Shown here piece by piece: positions 1-11,440 of a stretch of DNA of 64,000 bases. Location of the stretch: NCBI RefSeq assembly GCF_900496995.4, contig NC_044009.1:49894005-49958004 (forward strand), in the 5' to 3' direction. The notes under the pieces are model-generated. The model was not told the DNA's origin. It made no database searches and saw only the letters and a list, made by a program, of their open reading frames with translations. This DNA is from Aquila chrysaetos chrysaetos (taxonomy: Eukaryota > Chordata > Aves > Accipitriformes > Accipitridae). The position numbers and the translations under genes were made by a program. Within the stretch, counting starts at the first letter, position 1. Each line of letters starts with the position of its first letter.

Positions 1-849
1 CAAAACTGAAAGGTTTGTATTAGTCAATCATGATGAAAAGCAAAACTCCTGAGCTTGCATTTATACATTTACATGAAATCATTTTGTGGGAGCATCACTT
101 GCAATTTCTAGACCTTACCAGGAAAATCGGAAAACTTGGAAAAAGCAACTGATTGCAGTTAATTTTTAGAGCTAGCCAAGGTTCACTTGCCAGGAATTTC
201 CACAGCCCACGGATGATAAAGAGACTTTCTATCCAGGTGACTCCCAGTAGTGCAAGACTGGACATGAAAATCATCTCATGAAATATCCTATGTGCATGCA
301 GAAAAATGAAAACCCGGCTAGGTTCTGATTGCTTTTTACAGTTTGTGATGTGAAACGAGGTTTTTGGCAAAGAAAACGATCCATGAATTTTAAAGGGATA
401 GAGAACCCACTCTACTGGTCCTGCGTTTCCAGGTCTTCTTTTGCAGTGTTGTCCCCTCTTGTGCTCGGTTTGCACTGTAAGAATGATTCCTGTCTCCTGC
501 GGTGGCTGTGATATTTTATTATCAGGACTTCGGTGATTTAAATAAAATATCACACACGTCACATTATCATAGGCACAAAAAATACCTCTGGTTGCCCTTA
601 CCTCGCTTCTGCCCGGGGTCGCTGAAGGAGTGAGGCTCACGGGTTTAAGCCCTTGGGTGCTTAGGCACATGCCTGAGGTCTTAAACGTGTTCCTTGTTCT
701 GCTGCTCCTCAGTTATTTAATGGGAGCCATAGGGGATTACGCAGCTTGCAGACCGGTGCAAACAGCAGGGCTTGCCTAGAGGGAGGTGCAAGAAACCTGT
801 GCAAGCTGCCTGTATCTTTCTGCCGCAAACGCATCACCTATATGTAAGA
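1..849. other. unique non-coding sequence, nothing recognised
   Basis: AT-moderate single-copy-looking sequence. A 191-codon frame on the minus strand (95-670) has no recognisable domain, and a 60-codon frame overlaps it on the plus strand, as chance frames do. No repeat family or RNA gene was recognised. Confidence 0.6.
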
Positions 850-1165
850 AATCGTCTCTGCGCGTGGAAAATAATAACGGTTTAAGCTGAACAAATTGAA
901 GTTCAGCTGCTGCTACAACCGCGTTTTCCAGTTAGTAAATTGCAACGAGATGTGCGAGGTCGTAAATCCTTCTTTGCTCGGGTCAGCCCCGCGAGAGGAG
1001 CCGCAGTCGGACCCTCAGCCGGGACCAAAGCGAAGCCCCGCTCGCGGCACCGCAACGAGCCTGGCTTCTCCTCTTCTCGAGAGGTCACATCCCTACCCCG
1101 AACATATGTGCGTTTTTCTTGAGCAAATTTTGTTGACGTCTGTTTGCTAAACGAACGTCGTCCTA
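850..1165. promoter_or_regulatory. CpG-dense patch (orphan CpG-island-like)
   Basis: By eye I count about 28 CpG dinucleotides in roughly 315 bases at about 50% G+C, so CpG is at or above the random expectation, whereas methylated vertebrate DNA is strongly depleted. A TGACGTC sequence, one base short of the palindromic cAMP response element, lies at 1134-1140. Short frames on both strands (896-1150 plus, 903-1262 minus) run through it but look like by-products of the base composition. Unmethylated regulatory DNA or a promoter is the inference; direction and target are unknown. A recent GC-rich insertion not yet mutated by deamination is the alternative. Confidence 0.45.
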
Positions 1166-2899
1166 GATACACAAACTGTTGCATGCTTTTAAAGCAAAAC
1201 CAGTTTGGTGCTGATGATTCACTCCACGCAGCTCTGCCCAGGCAGAGTGATTCTCTTCTCATTTTATTTATTTTATTCTATTTTTTTCTTTTTTTTTTCC
1301 CCCATGAAATTTCAATTCCTGGCAGTTGAAACGTTTCTGAGCTATATTGTTTTCAGTGGGGACTCCCTCTTCTAACGTGCTAAACTATGATATTTAGTTA
1401 CTGGCTTGGTATTTTGGAAATGCAGATTTAAATTTAGGTTTTCCTTAACTTGGAGGTTGGTAATGAAAAAATGCACTAGGTATCTAAAAGGATGGCTCTT
1501 GATCTACATATGTGTTATCTGAGGGCCCTTATACTGTCTGCATGGAGGAACTGAGGATTTTGAACCTGGGAAAAGTAAAAAAAAGAAACAAACCAAAAAA
1601 ACCCCTGACAGCTTTCTCTGTTGGGTTTTTTTGTTTGTTTATTTGGTTTTGTTTTTTTGTTTTTTTGTTTTTTTTTAAATGATCAGAAGTTTTGTTTCCA
1701 GTCAAAAGGCATTTTGAGATGATGTAAATAGCTGTGAAGGGAAACTCATTTCACAGATCTGCTCTTGGATCCTACCGCGAGTTCAGGATTGCGTGAGGAC
1801 TTTGCATCCGTATCTGAACTTGAAGTAGTGGTGCTCCAGCAAGGCACCGATGGGGAACACTGCCATGTTTTTTGAATGGAAATTTTTCACGGGGACTTTG
1901 TCACTGCTGCTTTTGCTCAGCTTTGGTATCCATTTGGGACATCATACAGTTTACAAATAATTCAATTTCTAAAGGAACGAAGGCTACAGAGAAAATTTTG
2001 GTGTCCTGATTCCCCATTTTGGATTATTTTTGACTTTTTTTTTTTTTTTTCCTCTTTCTCTGAAATTGCTAATAACAGATGCTTGAATTCTAGTCAAGTG
2101 AAAAATTCCAATTCATTTCAAAAGAAGTTGGATTGGATCCTAGCATCAGTTTGGCACCTATGAAAATACAAACATATGCAAGGGCTTCACTTTCATCTGC
2201 ACTCAAAAATAATATTAAAAAATATCTTGCAGCAAAATTTTGAAATTACTTATTTAGAAGAAAAATCTTCAAAATTTACAGATATTTCTGACAGAAAATT
2301 TCAGATATTGCTTCACAGCTTTGAATGCAGACTTGAATAAAGGCCATTTTTTCGATTTGTCAAAGGAATTGCCTTTGATCTCATCATCCCACTTTTTGTG
2401 GGTTCTATATTCAGTAATACTTGGTTCTGAAGACACCACACTTTGGCTCGGGATTCCCGTGTATATGTTTGATTTGGGTTTACTCTTGGGGTGTTCTGTT
2501 CTAGTTGGGCTCGAGCATATGGTTTGATTTTAAGTTAACTGACACCATTTCTTACATATGCACATTACTCATTCACCATGCAAGTTCAATAAAATTATGG
2601 CATCTTTTATTTTTTTATTTAAAGCTGACAAAGAAGTCATACTTAAAACCAATCTAGGAAATTACTTCATTGTCAAAATTATTTCCTCTGATCATTTCCA
2701 TGCTTTAATTTTATATTATTCTTTCTGTAGCTGTGGTGGAGGACTTTTACCACTGGAATGAATGGGAAAATGACATCATAGTAAAATGTCATGTTTTTTC
2801 AGCTCTTAAATGGCTGAACTACAATTAATCAAAATTGGTGTGATTTTTATGAAGTGGTATGACCAATAATTTAGGATTTTAATTGGTACCTGAAATGTC
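1166..2899. other. unique AT-rich sequence with T-rich low complexity
   Basis: Mostly unique sequence. A G/T low-complexity stretch of T runs broken by single G bases lies at about 1620-1676, and shorter T runs lie at 1280-1300 and 2036-2050. No gene or repeat family was recognised. Confidence 0.6.
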
Positions 2900-2922
2900 T
2901 TTTTTTTTTTTTTTTTTTTTTT
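2900..2922. repeat. T homopolymer (23 nt)
   Basis: Uninterrupted T tract read directly from the sequence. No flanking target-site duplication or retroposed body was recognised, so its origin is undetermined. Confidence 0.9.
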
Positions 2923-5900
2923 AAGGCACAAACATTTAGAAACAGCTTTTGTTTTTAAAAGAACAGCACAAAAATAATATTACCATGTATTGCTAACATC
3001 GAGTGTAGCCTGTATGGTCTGAAATGGTAAATATAACATGGTTGAAAGATGCCTATTTTTCTTCGGACTACACGAGAGGATGTTGTGCGTAACTCTTTGC
3101 AAAAGATAGCTTGTTTCATTTTAAGTTGCACTAAGCAGTATGGGATGGCAGCCTGCCAATTAGTGATCCATTTTCTCAGAAACCTAGTTTGAGGCCATGC
3201 CAACCAGTCACATACATCTTATCTTCAGCATCATAGTGCAGTCTCGTAATTTGTGCAAAATTATGTTTGACGTTAAATTATAAACCCTTAGTGTAATAAT
3301 AAAAAAAATAAATAACCCTAAAAGCAAATTAAAAATTATGTTTTCACTGGAGCAGGTTATAAGCCCACTAGAAATGTGATCTGTAGTCATCAGTCTATGG
3401 GCAAAATTCCATTTCTCAAGGGTTTTTTTTCCTCTCCACCAAGCAAAAAAAGCTGCAATTCAGAAAATTAAGTTTAGTTAGTGCAGGGGTATATATATTT
3501 TTTTTTTCTTTGAGGTGATGGATAAGACTTTTTTCTTTTTTTAATTAAAAAAATAATCAGATGTGATGCAGGAGGGGTGTCTCTCTGCCACATCCCTACC
3601 TTCCGTGAAGAGTTTAGCTTCTTTATTTGAAAAGGGGGCTTCTTTCAGAAACAAATAGTGAAGAGGTAAAGCAAATGTTGTCCGGATGCTGTCCCATGCA
3701 GTGGTCCAGTGCCACCAGCTGCGGGTTTTGGGAGGCAAAGCTTCCTTGCACCCCAGGGACGTAATGCAGTACGTTGTTTCTTGATGTCTCTTAAAGGCTC
3801 CCAGATAACCATCGACTTGCAGAGACTGAGAAAGAGAAGACAGGAAGACTGGTTGAAAGTACAGCTAACTGGAGGGATGAAAACTCTTTTTCAACCATGA
3901 CAAATTTGGTAAATTAACTGCTGGGTACTTTGCGACATCCTTACATGCGCATCACATTATTTTTGCACCTGGCCTCAAAAATTTGATTTCCAACAGAACT
4001 GTGGAGGATTATTTCTTTTCAGAAACATTTTAAAATAAGCAAGACTTCTACTAAATGACTTCAAGTCTCCCCACATAACTGAAATCCTAGGCCAAGTTCG
4101 ACCATTTACTGGTTTGCCGGTATCATCTGTCAGGATGAGTTCGTGAGGCTGAGAGTATTAAAATCTTGGCGGTGTTTCTGTACATAATTTTGCAAATGTT
4201 GGCCATATAAGTAAAATAGATAATTAGTGAGAATATTTCTGAACACTCTAAGATTGTTTGCATGTAAAATTCTTCTCATTAACTGGAATTCAGGCTTCAG
4301 TGAAAATGGTTTTAGGAATACTTCAGTGCCCAAAAGTATGAAAATTAATCCAAAATCACTTAAAATCTGACTTTAACTTTCTTTACAGAGTGGACTTCAC
4401 TTTAAACTTACAGCCTAGATAATTACTTGACACTTCTAAGTTCATACTTATCACCACCTACTCACAAAGCCAGTGAGATGTTCGTGTTCATTTAGTGGTA
4501 CAATGGGCTGAAAAGAGCTTATTCACTTTTAATTTGGATATTATCTCTTTCTTTATGTGGCCTAGAACACCAAGATGGGGAGTTCATCCATTTAAATGCC
4601 CCAACTTGGCCCATTGCTCTCTTCTCCTTGCGTGGTTGTTTCCACTGTTCCCAAAGGAAGACTGTAGGTTGGGATAAGCTCCGTTCTCTGCTGACAGGCA
4701 TGGGGCAGCGTAGGTTTTCATGGTAACGGTGTTTCGGAGCCCGTGTCTCTGCCTCCACGAGGTAGCACACGCTCCTGCGCTGTATCCAAGATAAGGCTTC
4801 AAAGTGATTGCCAGGTAACTCCGAAGACTTTCGTATCTTCTAGTGCCAAATTAATTCTAGCATTGGAAATTAATTTCCTCATGTGTTTTGGGAAGGAAGA
4901 GGTGAATTAATTACTGTGGGCACCATGATACCATCCAAAGTCTACAGTTAGCCATTGGTTCAGATTAGCATGAAACCAGTTGTAATTGGGTTCCGCTTCT
5001 TTATCATTCAAGAGCTCTTTTACATGACAAGAGGATATACGCATCTCCAAGGGATACCTTTGGCACTTCCACCGCTCTAATTTCTTTGCACACCCTTGTT
5101 CATTATTGAATCTTGGAACCAAAGCAGGATATGGGGAGGTCTGTCCGTCTGCTTTATTTCACCTAAGCAAACTCTACGCTCCCTTGTTACCACAGGAAGC
5201 ATTTACAAAAGTTGTTTAAAGAGCAATTGCTCTTCTTCACTGGGGATGCTAGTCTTTGCTCTGAATTTAAATCAGGTTTGTGACGCAGAAAGGAAACGTA
5301 AGGCTTCTAGGCTGTGATTAGGAGCCGAGCACTGTTGATGGGCTTCACAGTGCTTCAGCAGAAGGAGATCTCATCAGACTGGCTGGGTGTTTAGGCAGCT
5401 ATATAGCCCCATATTGCTCTTCATCATTAAAATTGCGTACAGAAGACAGAATTAGGAGGTTTAAAAATACGTAATGTAAATAAGTTCTGAATGCTGTCAA
5501 GTAAATGTAATTGTATTGCTGAAACTGGAGATCCTAAAGCCATATTGGTGAAGAAAGCAAGTCCTGTGTCTATGGGAAAGAATTTAACGAATACAGATTG
5601 TAGGTCAACAAGTGGTGTCTACGCTGCCTGTACTTGTTTTTGTCGTTGCCGTTACGTTTCCTGTGTGTTTTGCTATGAAGTCTCATTCTCTTTATCTGTC
5701 TTGACAGATGGAATCAGTAAATGTTACATTATCAAGTTTTATCTAAAAATGTCTTCCACTGATAGCGCATTTATGTCGTGTCATAATAGCTCTTTGTACC
5801 AAAGCACTGAGAGCTGGGAAAATCCTAGCTAGTGAGTAAGCTTGCATTTTTAAAGTAGTAAAAAAGTTCTTTGTTCTACAGCATCCTATTTTTAGAGTGA

Positions 5901-8829
5901 ACTTAATTAAAGTGAGTAAGGAATTTCAAAATCTGGAATAGGAAAAAATGGGTCATTATTAATTATTATGTATATAATAAATCCAGGGGCTGTGGTCTTT
6001 TTTCTTCACAATGCATGTATGTCTTTTCCTTCCTCACAGGCATTTTTCATTACCAAATGACTCTACTTCCCTTCTCTAAGGCCCTGGCTTAGCAACTTAC
6101 TGAACTGAATATCTAGCTGTAAGCAGACAAGGAGGACTTTTGGGGGATTCTTTCTAGACATTGTCAAGAACGTTTCCATGCTGAATTAAGCATAACGCCC
6201 TGTCGAAATCCAGTTTCACTAATGCATCTCCACAGCCGCTTTTCTTTCTCCCAGTCCTTCAACACCTTCTCCCTTTCACCTGCTCCCTGTCAGTCCGCAG
6301 TCGAGGAACATGCATTTCTGTAAATGGGAAGGTAAGCTTTTCAGGACCACAGGGAATAGCAATGCCCCCAGCTCATATTATTTACAATTGGTGTTCATAT
6401 TCCCTAATCGACATAATTCAGCTTGGTTTTCTCTCCCCGCCCCCTTTTTTCCCCTCTGACTCTTTTTCAGAGTCAGCATTCCTCTTGGCAACCACTTTTT
6501 CTTTCCTGTCTGTTTTCTCCCCATCACCCCCAGCTCCTGAGCTCCCTTGTGACCTCCCCATCTTGGTTTCTTTCCTGTAGATACTTGGTCCTGTTGTGAG
6601 TTCCCTTTTGCTAAATTGCTACCACGCACGTGAAACAGCATGTTCTGGGGTCAGGCAGGACAAAACTGGCCCGCCTGTGTCATCTGCCCCCCCCCCGCTT
6701 GCTTCTGAGTCCCCAGGGAAGAAAGTGCCCAGGTAAAGCAATGCAGAATTGCCTTGATGCAAACAGCTCCTCTGTAATTCCTGGGTTTGGAGTAGCAAAT
6801 ATGATCTCTTCCAACTTGTACCATGCTTTATACTCCTACTTGAGACAAAAACACTGAGAAAAGTTGGATTTTTTTTATTTTTAATAGCTCCAAACTAGAA
6901 AGCAAAAATTATTTTCTACATTTTTAGCTAGTTTTAAAAACTCCGGGTTTGAATGCCGTTTCTTTTGAGGACTGGGGAAACACTGGGACATGAGCGGTTC
7001 TTCTCTCCCCTTCTCTCAAACTTGTCTGCACACTTCAGTCGGAGTTTAGTAGTGTTTGAGCTTTCCATGAAGATTTCCTAAATCATTTGTTTTAACTATG
7101 CCGTGCTGGTAAAAGGTTACCACTACAACTCTTCTGGTTATACAGGGATTACTAAACTGCCAGGACTGGACTGGTTTGCGCTATTCAATATCCTGTTTTT
7201 GCACTCATAATTCTAGCATTATTCCCTGTGACATCCTGTCAAATGACTTCAGTTTGGACTCTTGTAAATGATGCCCCTTGGGTTTCTCCGAGTGCCTACA
7301 AATAGACAGGAAATGTTCAGCAGTGATTAAAGCACATCAATATACTCTGTCAAGTAGCTGCTGTATTTAAAACTACAGGTGGATAGATCTTAGCAATGGA
7401 AAAATTGGCTATGTAAACTAATTATGTTGTTTACTTTTAGGCTAGATTAGGACGACTATAAATACCATACCTATAACATATTTATACAATGCATTTGTAA
7501 GAGTGAAAAAGAATATAAGGAACAAATAACTCCTAGTAGAGTTTGTGTTTTGCCTCATAAAAGTCCAGTTTATTTTAATCGCATGTATTAACTACTATAT
7601 GACTACTAAAGTGTGAAAGTAAATACAAAAAGAAAGACAAGAAAATGAAGGTTTTACTGCAGTCCAGCATTAGCTTTTTTCACTTGACTGTTGGTTTTTC
7701 CATATGTGACTTATGCAGTTGTAATGGAATAACGAGTAAAGAGATTATTATTACCAGCTTTCCAGTAACAGGTGAAGGGTAATTCCTTCACAGGCCAAAA
7801 TTTCTCTCAGTGGTAAATATCAGTCCTGAACTGTTGATTTGAGTCTTCAAGTTTGTAACTGACGGCTTCGCAGAAGGGACTTTTAATCTGCTCTTACGTG
7901 GCATTAGAAGGAATTTTTCTGAAGTTACTCATGGAGAGAAACTGCTAGGGGTGAAGGGAAAAAAAAAATATCTTGGAACTGGTTGGTTTTCCCTCCAAAA
8001 TGTGCAGAAATCTCTTGATAGATCTCAAGCTGAAGGTCACCCTTTGCACATCCAATAACGCACCTTGTCAACCCATCAACAGGTGAGTTGTGTACTGTAA
8101 AGCAGCGCATTAGTTTAAGAGCTTTTGTGCCCTGGTGCGGATTCTTGTTTGCTTGGTTCTTCATGGGTGAACTGTAACTCTGTAAATCTGTAGAGGTGAC
8201 AGGGGGGGTCTCAAGGAAAATCACTTTCAGAATTAAAGAAACTACCTCAGGGGCCATGTCTCTTGTTCACTTGTCTCTGCTTTTGGTTCAAGGGGGAGCA
8301 ACTGATTTTGAAAAAAAACTCCTTTGCTTTGAATGGTTTGTCCAGGAATGAGTTAGCTACAGCCCTGCCTCTTGTTATGTTGTTTCTCACTTTGGAGCTT
8401 TTGAACGGAAAAGGAAAGGTCATTGAGAAGTAAAACCTGGTTGTATTTAAGGTTTCTAGAGCCTCCTGCTGCAACCCCTTACAGCAATGTGTCACCTCTC
8501 TGCTGGAGCGATGCTGGGTTAGATGTGAAGCCAGCGCTTTATTCAGGGTTGTTTACTGATTGAGCTCCAAACCCCCAGGTTTTCAAACTGCTCTTAGTGG
8601 GGTTCTTCTTTGGGGGGGAGAGGGGAGTGAGAGGAGAAAAAGAAAGTGATTTTAGCCAGATTTTAAAACTGGAGCCAAATTTCAAAAGCCCTTAACTTCA
8701 AGGGATATGACTTCAGGTGCTGGTTTATTTTAGAGATAGCGGCTGGTGACAGGCAAGATTTAGATCTGTAGTCACTCAGACTCCTAAACTTTGGAGTCAG
8801 GGCTCAGATTTGGTCTGGTAATTCAGACC
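2923..8829. other. unique non-coding sequence, nothing recognised
   Basis: About 6 kb without a recognisable gene, dispersed repeat or RNA gene. Frames up to 113 codons (5491-5832 plus) lack domain features. A pyrimidine-rich stretch lies at about 6240-6300, a C10 run at 6687-6698 and a G-rich tract at 8609-8640. Confidence 0.55.
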
Positions 8830-8863
8830 TTTTTTTTTTTTTTTTTTTTTTTTTTCCCCCCCC
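8830..8863. repeat. T26-C8 homopolymer pair
   Basis: Twenty-six T bases followed directly by eight C bases. Such compound mononucleotide tracts are length-unstable and often polymorphic. Confidence 0.9.
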
Positions 8864-9629
8864 GTTTGTTATACGTGCATTAAACTTCTAAATGTTTTAG
8901 TAAAGCCCATACACATGCCATAAATACCTGCTGCAGACATTCCCTGCTGCCTGTAGACACCCGTATTAAGCCTGCCAGCCTATTACTCCGATCTAGGCTT
9001 CACAATGACTGCTCACAGATACATTTAATTAAAATGATAGACTAGAGTTCAACCAAGAAGTGTTGAGATAATTTCATTCCATAAGGGAAGAAACAAGATT
9101 AAAATCCAGAAGGGACTCCCCTGCCTTTCCCATTTCTCCAGAATTACCGTCAGCCATGAGATTATCTTAAGGGTTTCATGTAAATGCATAAGCCAAAAGC
9201 GTGCCATGAACACCTACCCTTGAATGGAATGAATCTATCATTCATTCAAACAAACAAAACCCCTTCTGAGCCTAATATCCTTAGTGTCATCGTTAATTAT
9301 AATATGCAATCATAATTATTTTGGAGGTAGACCTGGGGTTAATTTGGCCAAACAACTGCTGATCGCTAACAGTGGCCTATTCAAGTGTATGAAAATGATC
9401 CCCTGTAGTTCTTACATGTATGACGGAAGTAATATATTGTGTTCTTTTTTCCTACAGGCTGCGTGCCAAGGTATTAGTTTTCCTTGCGACTCTGATTCAC
9501 AATAACTGGATACTTTTAGCTCTATCTTTTTTTTATGAACAGGTGGATAGGAAATCATTTTGGCATAAAATAAATAGGGAGAGGTGCTGCAATGGGTTGT
9601 CTCTGTCTTAAGGGCTTGCTGCCAGTCTT

Positions 9630-9651
9630 CCCCCCCCCCCCCCCCCCCCCC
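9630..9651. repeat. C homopolymer (22 nt)
   Basis: Twenty-two uninterrupted C bases followed by AG. Long poly-C/poly-G tracts are much rarer than poly-A/T in vertebrate DNA. The minus strand could form a G-quadruplex and the plus strand an i-motif. Sequencing and assembly are error-prone here, so the exact length is uncertain. Confidence 0.9.
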
Positions 9652-10774
9652 AGTTTTCTTTTTATAGCAGGCTTTGAAACAATATGTGAGTTTCTTTTGT
9701 CAGAAGCAGAATGAAGAAGGGGTCTTCTGTGGCATTCTGTTGTGTCACTCTCCTTCTACCTGCACTGACACCGTGCTGCTCGCCGGGACCTTTGCTTCAC
9801 TTGACAGTAGCTTGGTAAAACTGATCTTAGTGAAACCCCAGAAGCAGAAGAAGACATGGCAAAACCTTAAATCAGCTCTGCTTTTGTGGTTGAGCATTAA
9901 TACAGCAGCTAGGGCCTGTTACAATATTTATGTATATGCTAATGTACTTAGAAAATGGAGGGGGATGTTGATTGAAAAATAAAAATAAAAACAATGTCTT
10001 TTTCTGTTTCACAGCTGTGCAGAGTACACTGTTGTGAAGGCAACTGTTTTAAATGGTGAAACTTTAAAATATTCCTACAGTAATTGAGCAGATAGGCCTG
10101 CAGGATGCATGCTAATTAAATTAACTACCTGTCCACTGATTTGATCCCCTTTAGTGGCACCCCAAAATAAGTTTTTTGGATATGAAGTTATACCTGGAAA
10201 TAAGTGGTTCCGTTAGGTTCCTTTCCACTGACAAATCAATAAGTGGTAGCCAAAATGACTTTAATAAAACACCTGATTCTTCAGATAGTGTGAGGTTGAA
10301 TAAAATTAGATGTTTTTTCCCTCATGTCTAAAGAAGCGTTTCCCCAAATCCAGGCAACAAATCACACGTTTTTAACTACGGTGAATTGAACTACTTCACA
10401 GGCACAGAAGGAAAAAATAAAATTATATCTGAATGATCATATTCATTCATTCACTTCTCTGTTTAAGGATTATTGTCCTGGAGAAGGGGAGAAGGGAGTG
10501 AGTAGATGCTGTACCTGAAAGCAAGCTTGGGATGGAACAAGGTGATAAGATGACGAAAGGTGAAAAAAGACATAGATGGACAATATTTCAATTTTAAAAC
10601 ATTACTGCCCATGTACTAGCTTTGAGGAAATACACATGGGCATAAATGTCTAATTTTGATGAAAGAAAAGAGTTGTTTCACTCATAGGCAGTAGTAACAT
10701 AACTAATTTTATAATACCAAGAGCCAAGCATATGGTATTCATCATTAGCAGCAGCAACAGAAGCAGTTTCTGCT
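9652..10774. other. unique AT-rich sequence, nothing recognised
   Basis: Single-copy-looking DNA. A 102-codon frame (9674-9982 plus) shows no domain. A homeodomain-type core with repeated TAAT occurs near 10110-10125, which is not significant alone. Confidence 0.55.
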
Positions 10775-10915
10775 GGGCCGTGGCTGGATAACACCGCTCC
10801 AGCCACAACCCCTGCCTCGCTGGGCTCCCCACCTTCCCGCTGGCAGCGATGCCCTGGCACCGCTCCGACGAGCGCCCGTGGCTCCCAGCCTCCGCGTGTT
10901 GTCTGAGATTCCGAC
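10775..10915. promoter_or_regulatory. CpG-dense patch, short
   Basis: About 13 CpG in roughly 140 bases at about 65% G+C, close to random expectation and therefore not CpG-depleted. Overlapping frames on both strands (10678-11028 minus, 10849-11052 plus) are explained by the low stop-codon density of GC-rich DNA. No TATA box or recognisable exon. Regulatory function is an inference only. Confidence 0.3.
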
Positions 10916-11379
10916 CCCATCAGCTGCTCTTCTGTCTTCTGCCATTTGGTCCTTGTGGTCTTGTCAATGAAAAAAGTCCCCTGATTAATTTTTTTTTGCC
11001 TTTTTACCTTTGTTTGCCCCTTTCTCATACTACTGTTTATGAGCTCTATTAATCTGCAGGACTGTTAGGGCTATCCGAAGAAACACTGTATGACGAAAAG
11101 AGCTTTTTATTTATTTTTCCCACCTCCTCTCTTAGCGATTGGCTGGGGAGCTCGGAGACCTGAATTAAAACCTGAAGCTGTCAGGTCACTGAAGTAGTGA
11201 GTAGCTTTAAAAATGTCTTTACTGTTCACCATTATCATTATGCTTACATAGTACAACAGCAGCTAAGCATTGGTTTGATAGTCACAGTGATCATCTGTAT
11301 TTCTCTATAGCTTTCAAAATGTTCCTCTGAAATACAAATGCTTGGCAATACATCAGGATTGAGACAAATGTTTAATATC
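10916..11379. other. unique sequence, nothing recognised
   Basis: AT-rich sequence between the CpG patch and a MIR-like remnant. No gene or repeat seen. Confidence 0.55.
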
Positions 11380-11384
11380 CATGT

Positions 11385-11440
11385 TACTAATAGTAAAACT
11401 GAGATACAGCTTGTCTTAAGTGGCTAAACCCAAGCGCATT
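11385..11440 (-). repeat. possible MIR SINE core remnant
   Basis: The plus strand reads, in order, an AGTAAAACTGAGATACAG block, then TTAAGTGGCT, then a CCCAAG block. This follows the order of the MIR core read in reverse (aaactgaggcacag, ttaagtgacttg, cccaagg). The remnant is short and decayed, so the call is tentative; a chance match is possible. Confidence 0.3.

Noticed and set aside
9458..9480. Strong acceptor-like TTCTTTTTTCCTACAG followed by GCTGCGTGCC
   Set aside because: No matching donor or maintained frame was found nearby; a single splice-like signal in 64 kb is expected by chance.
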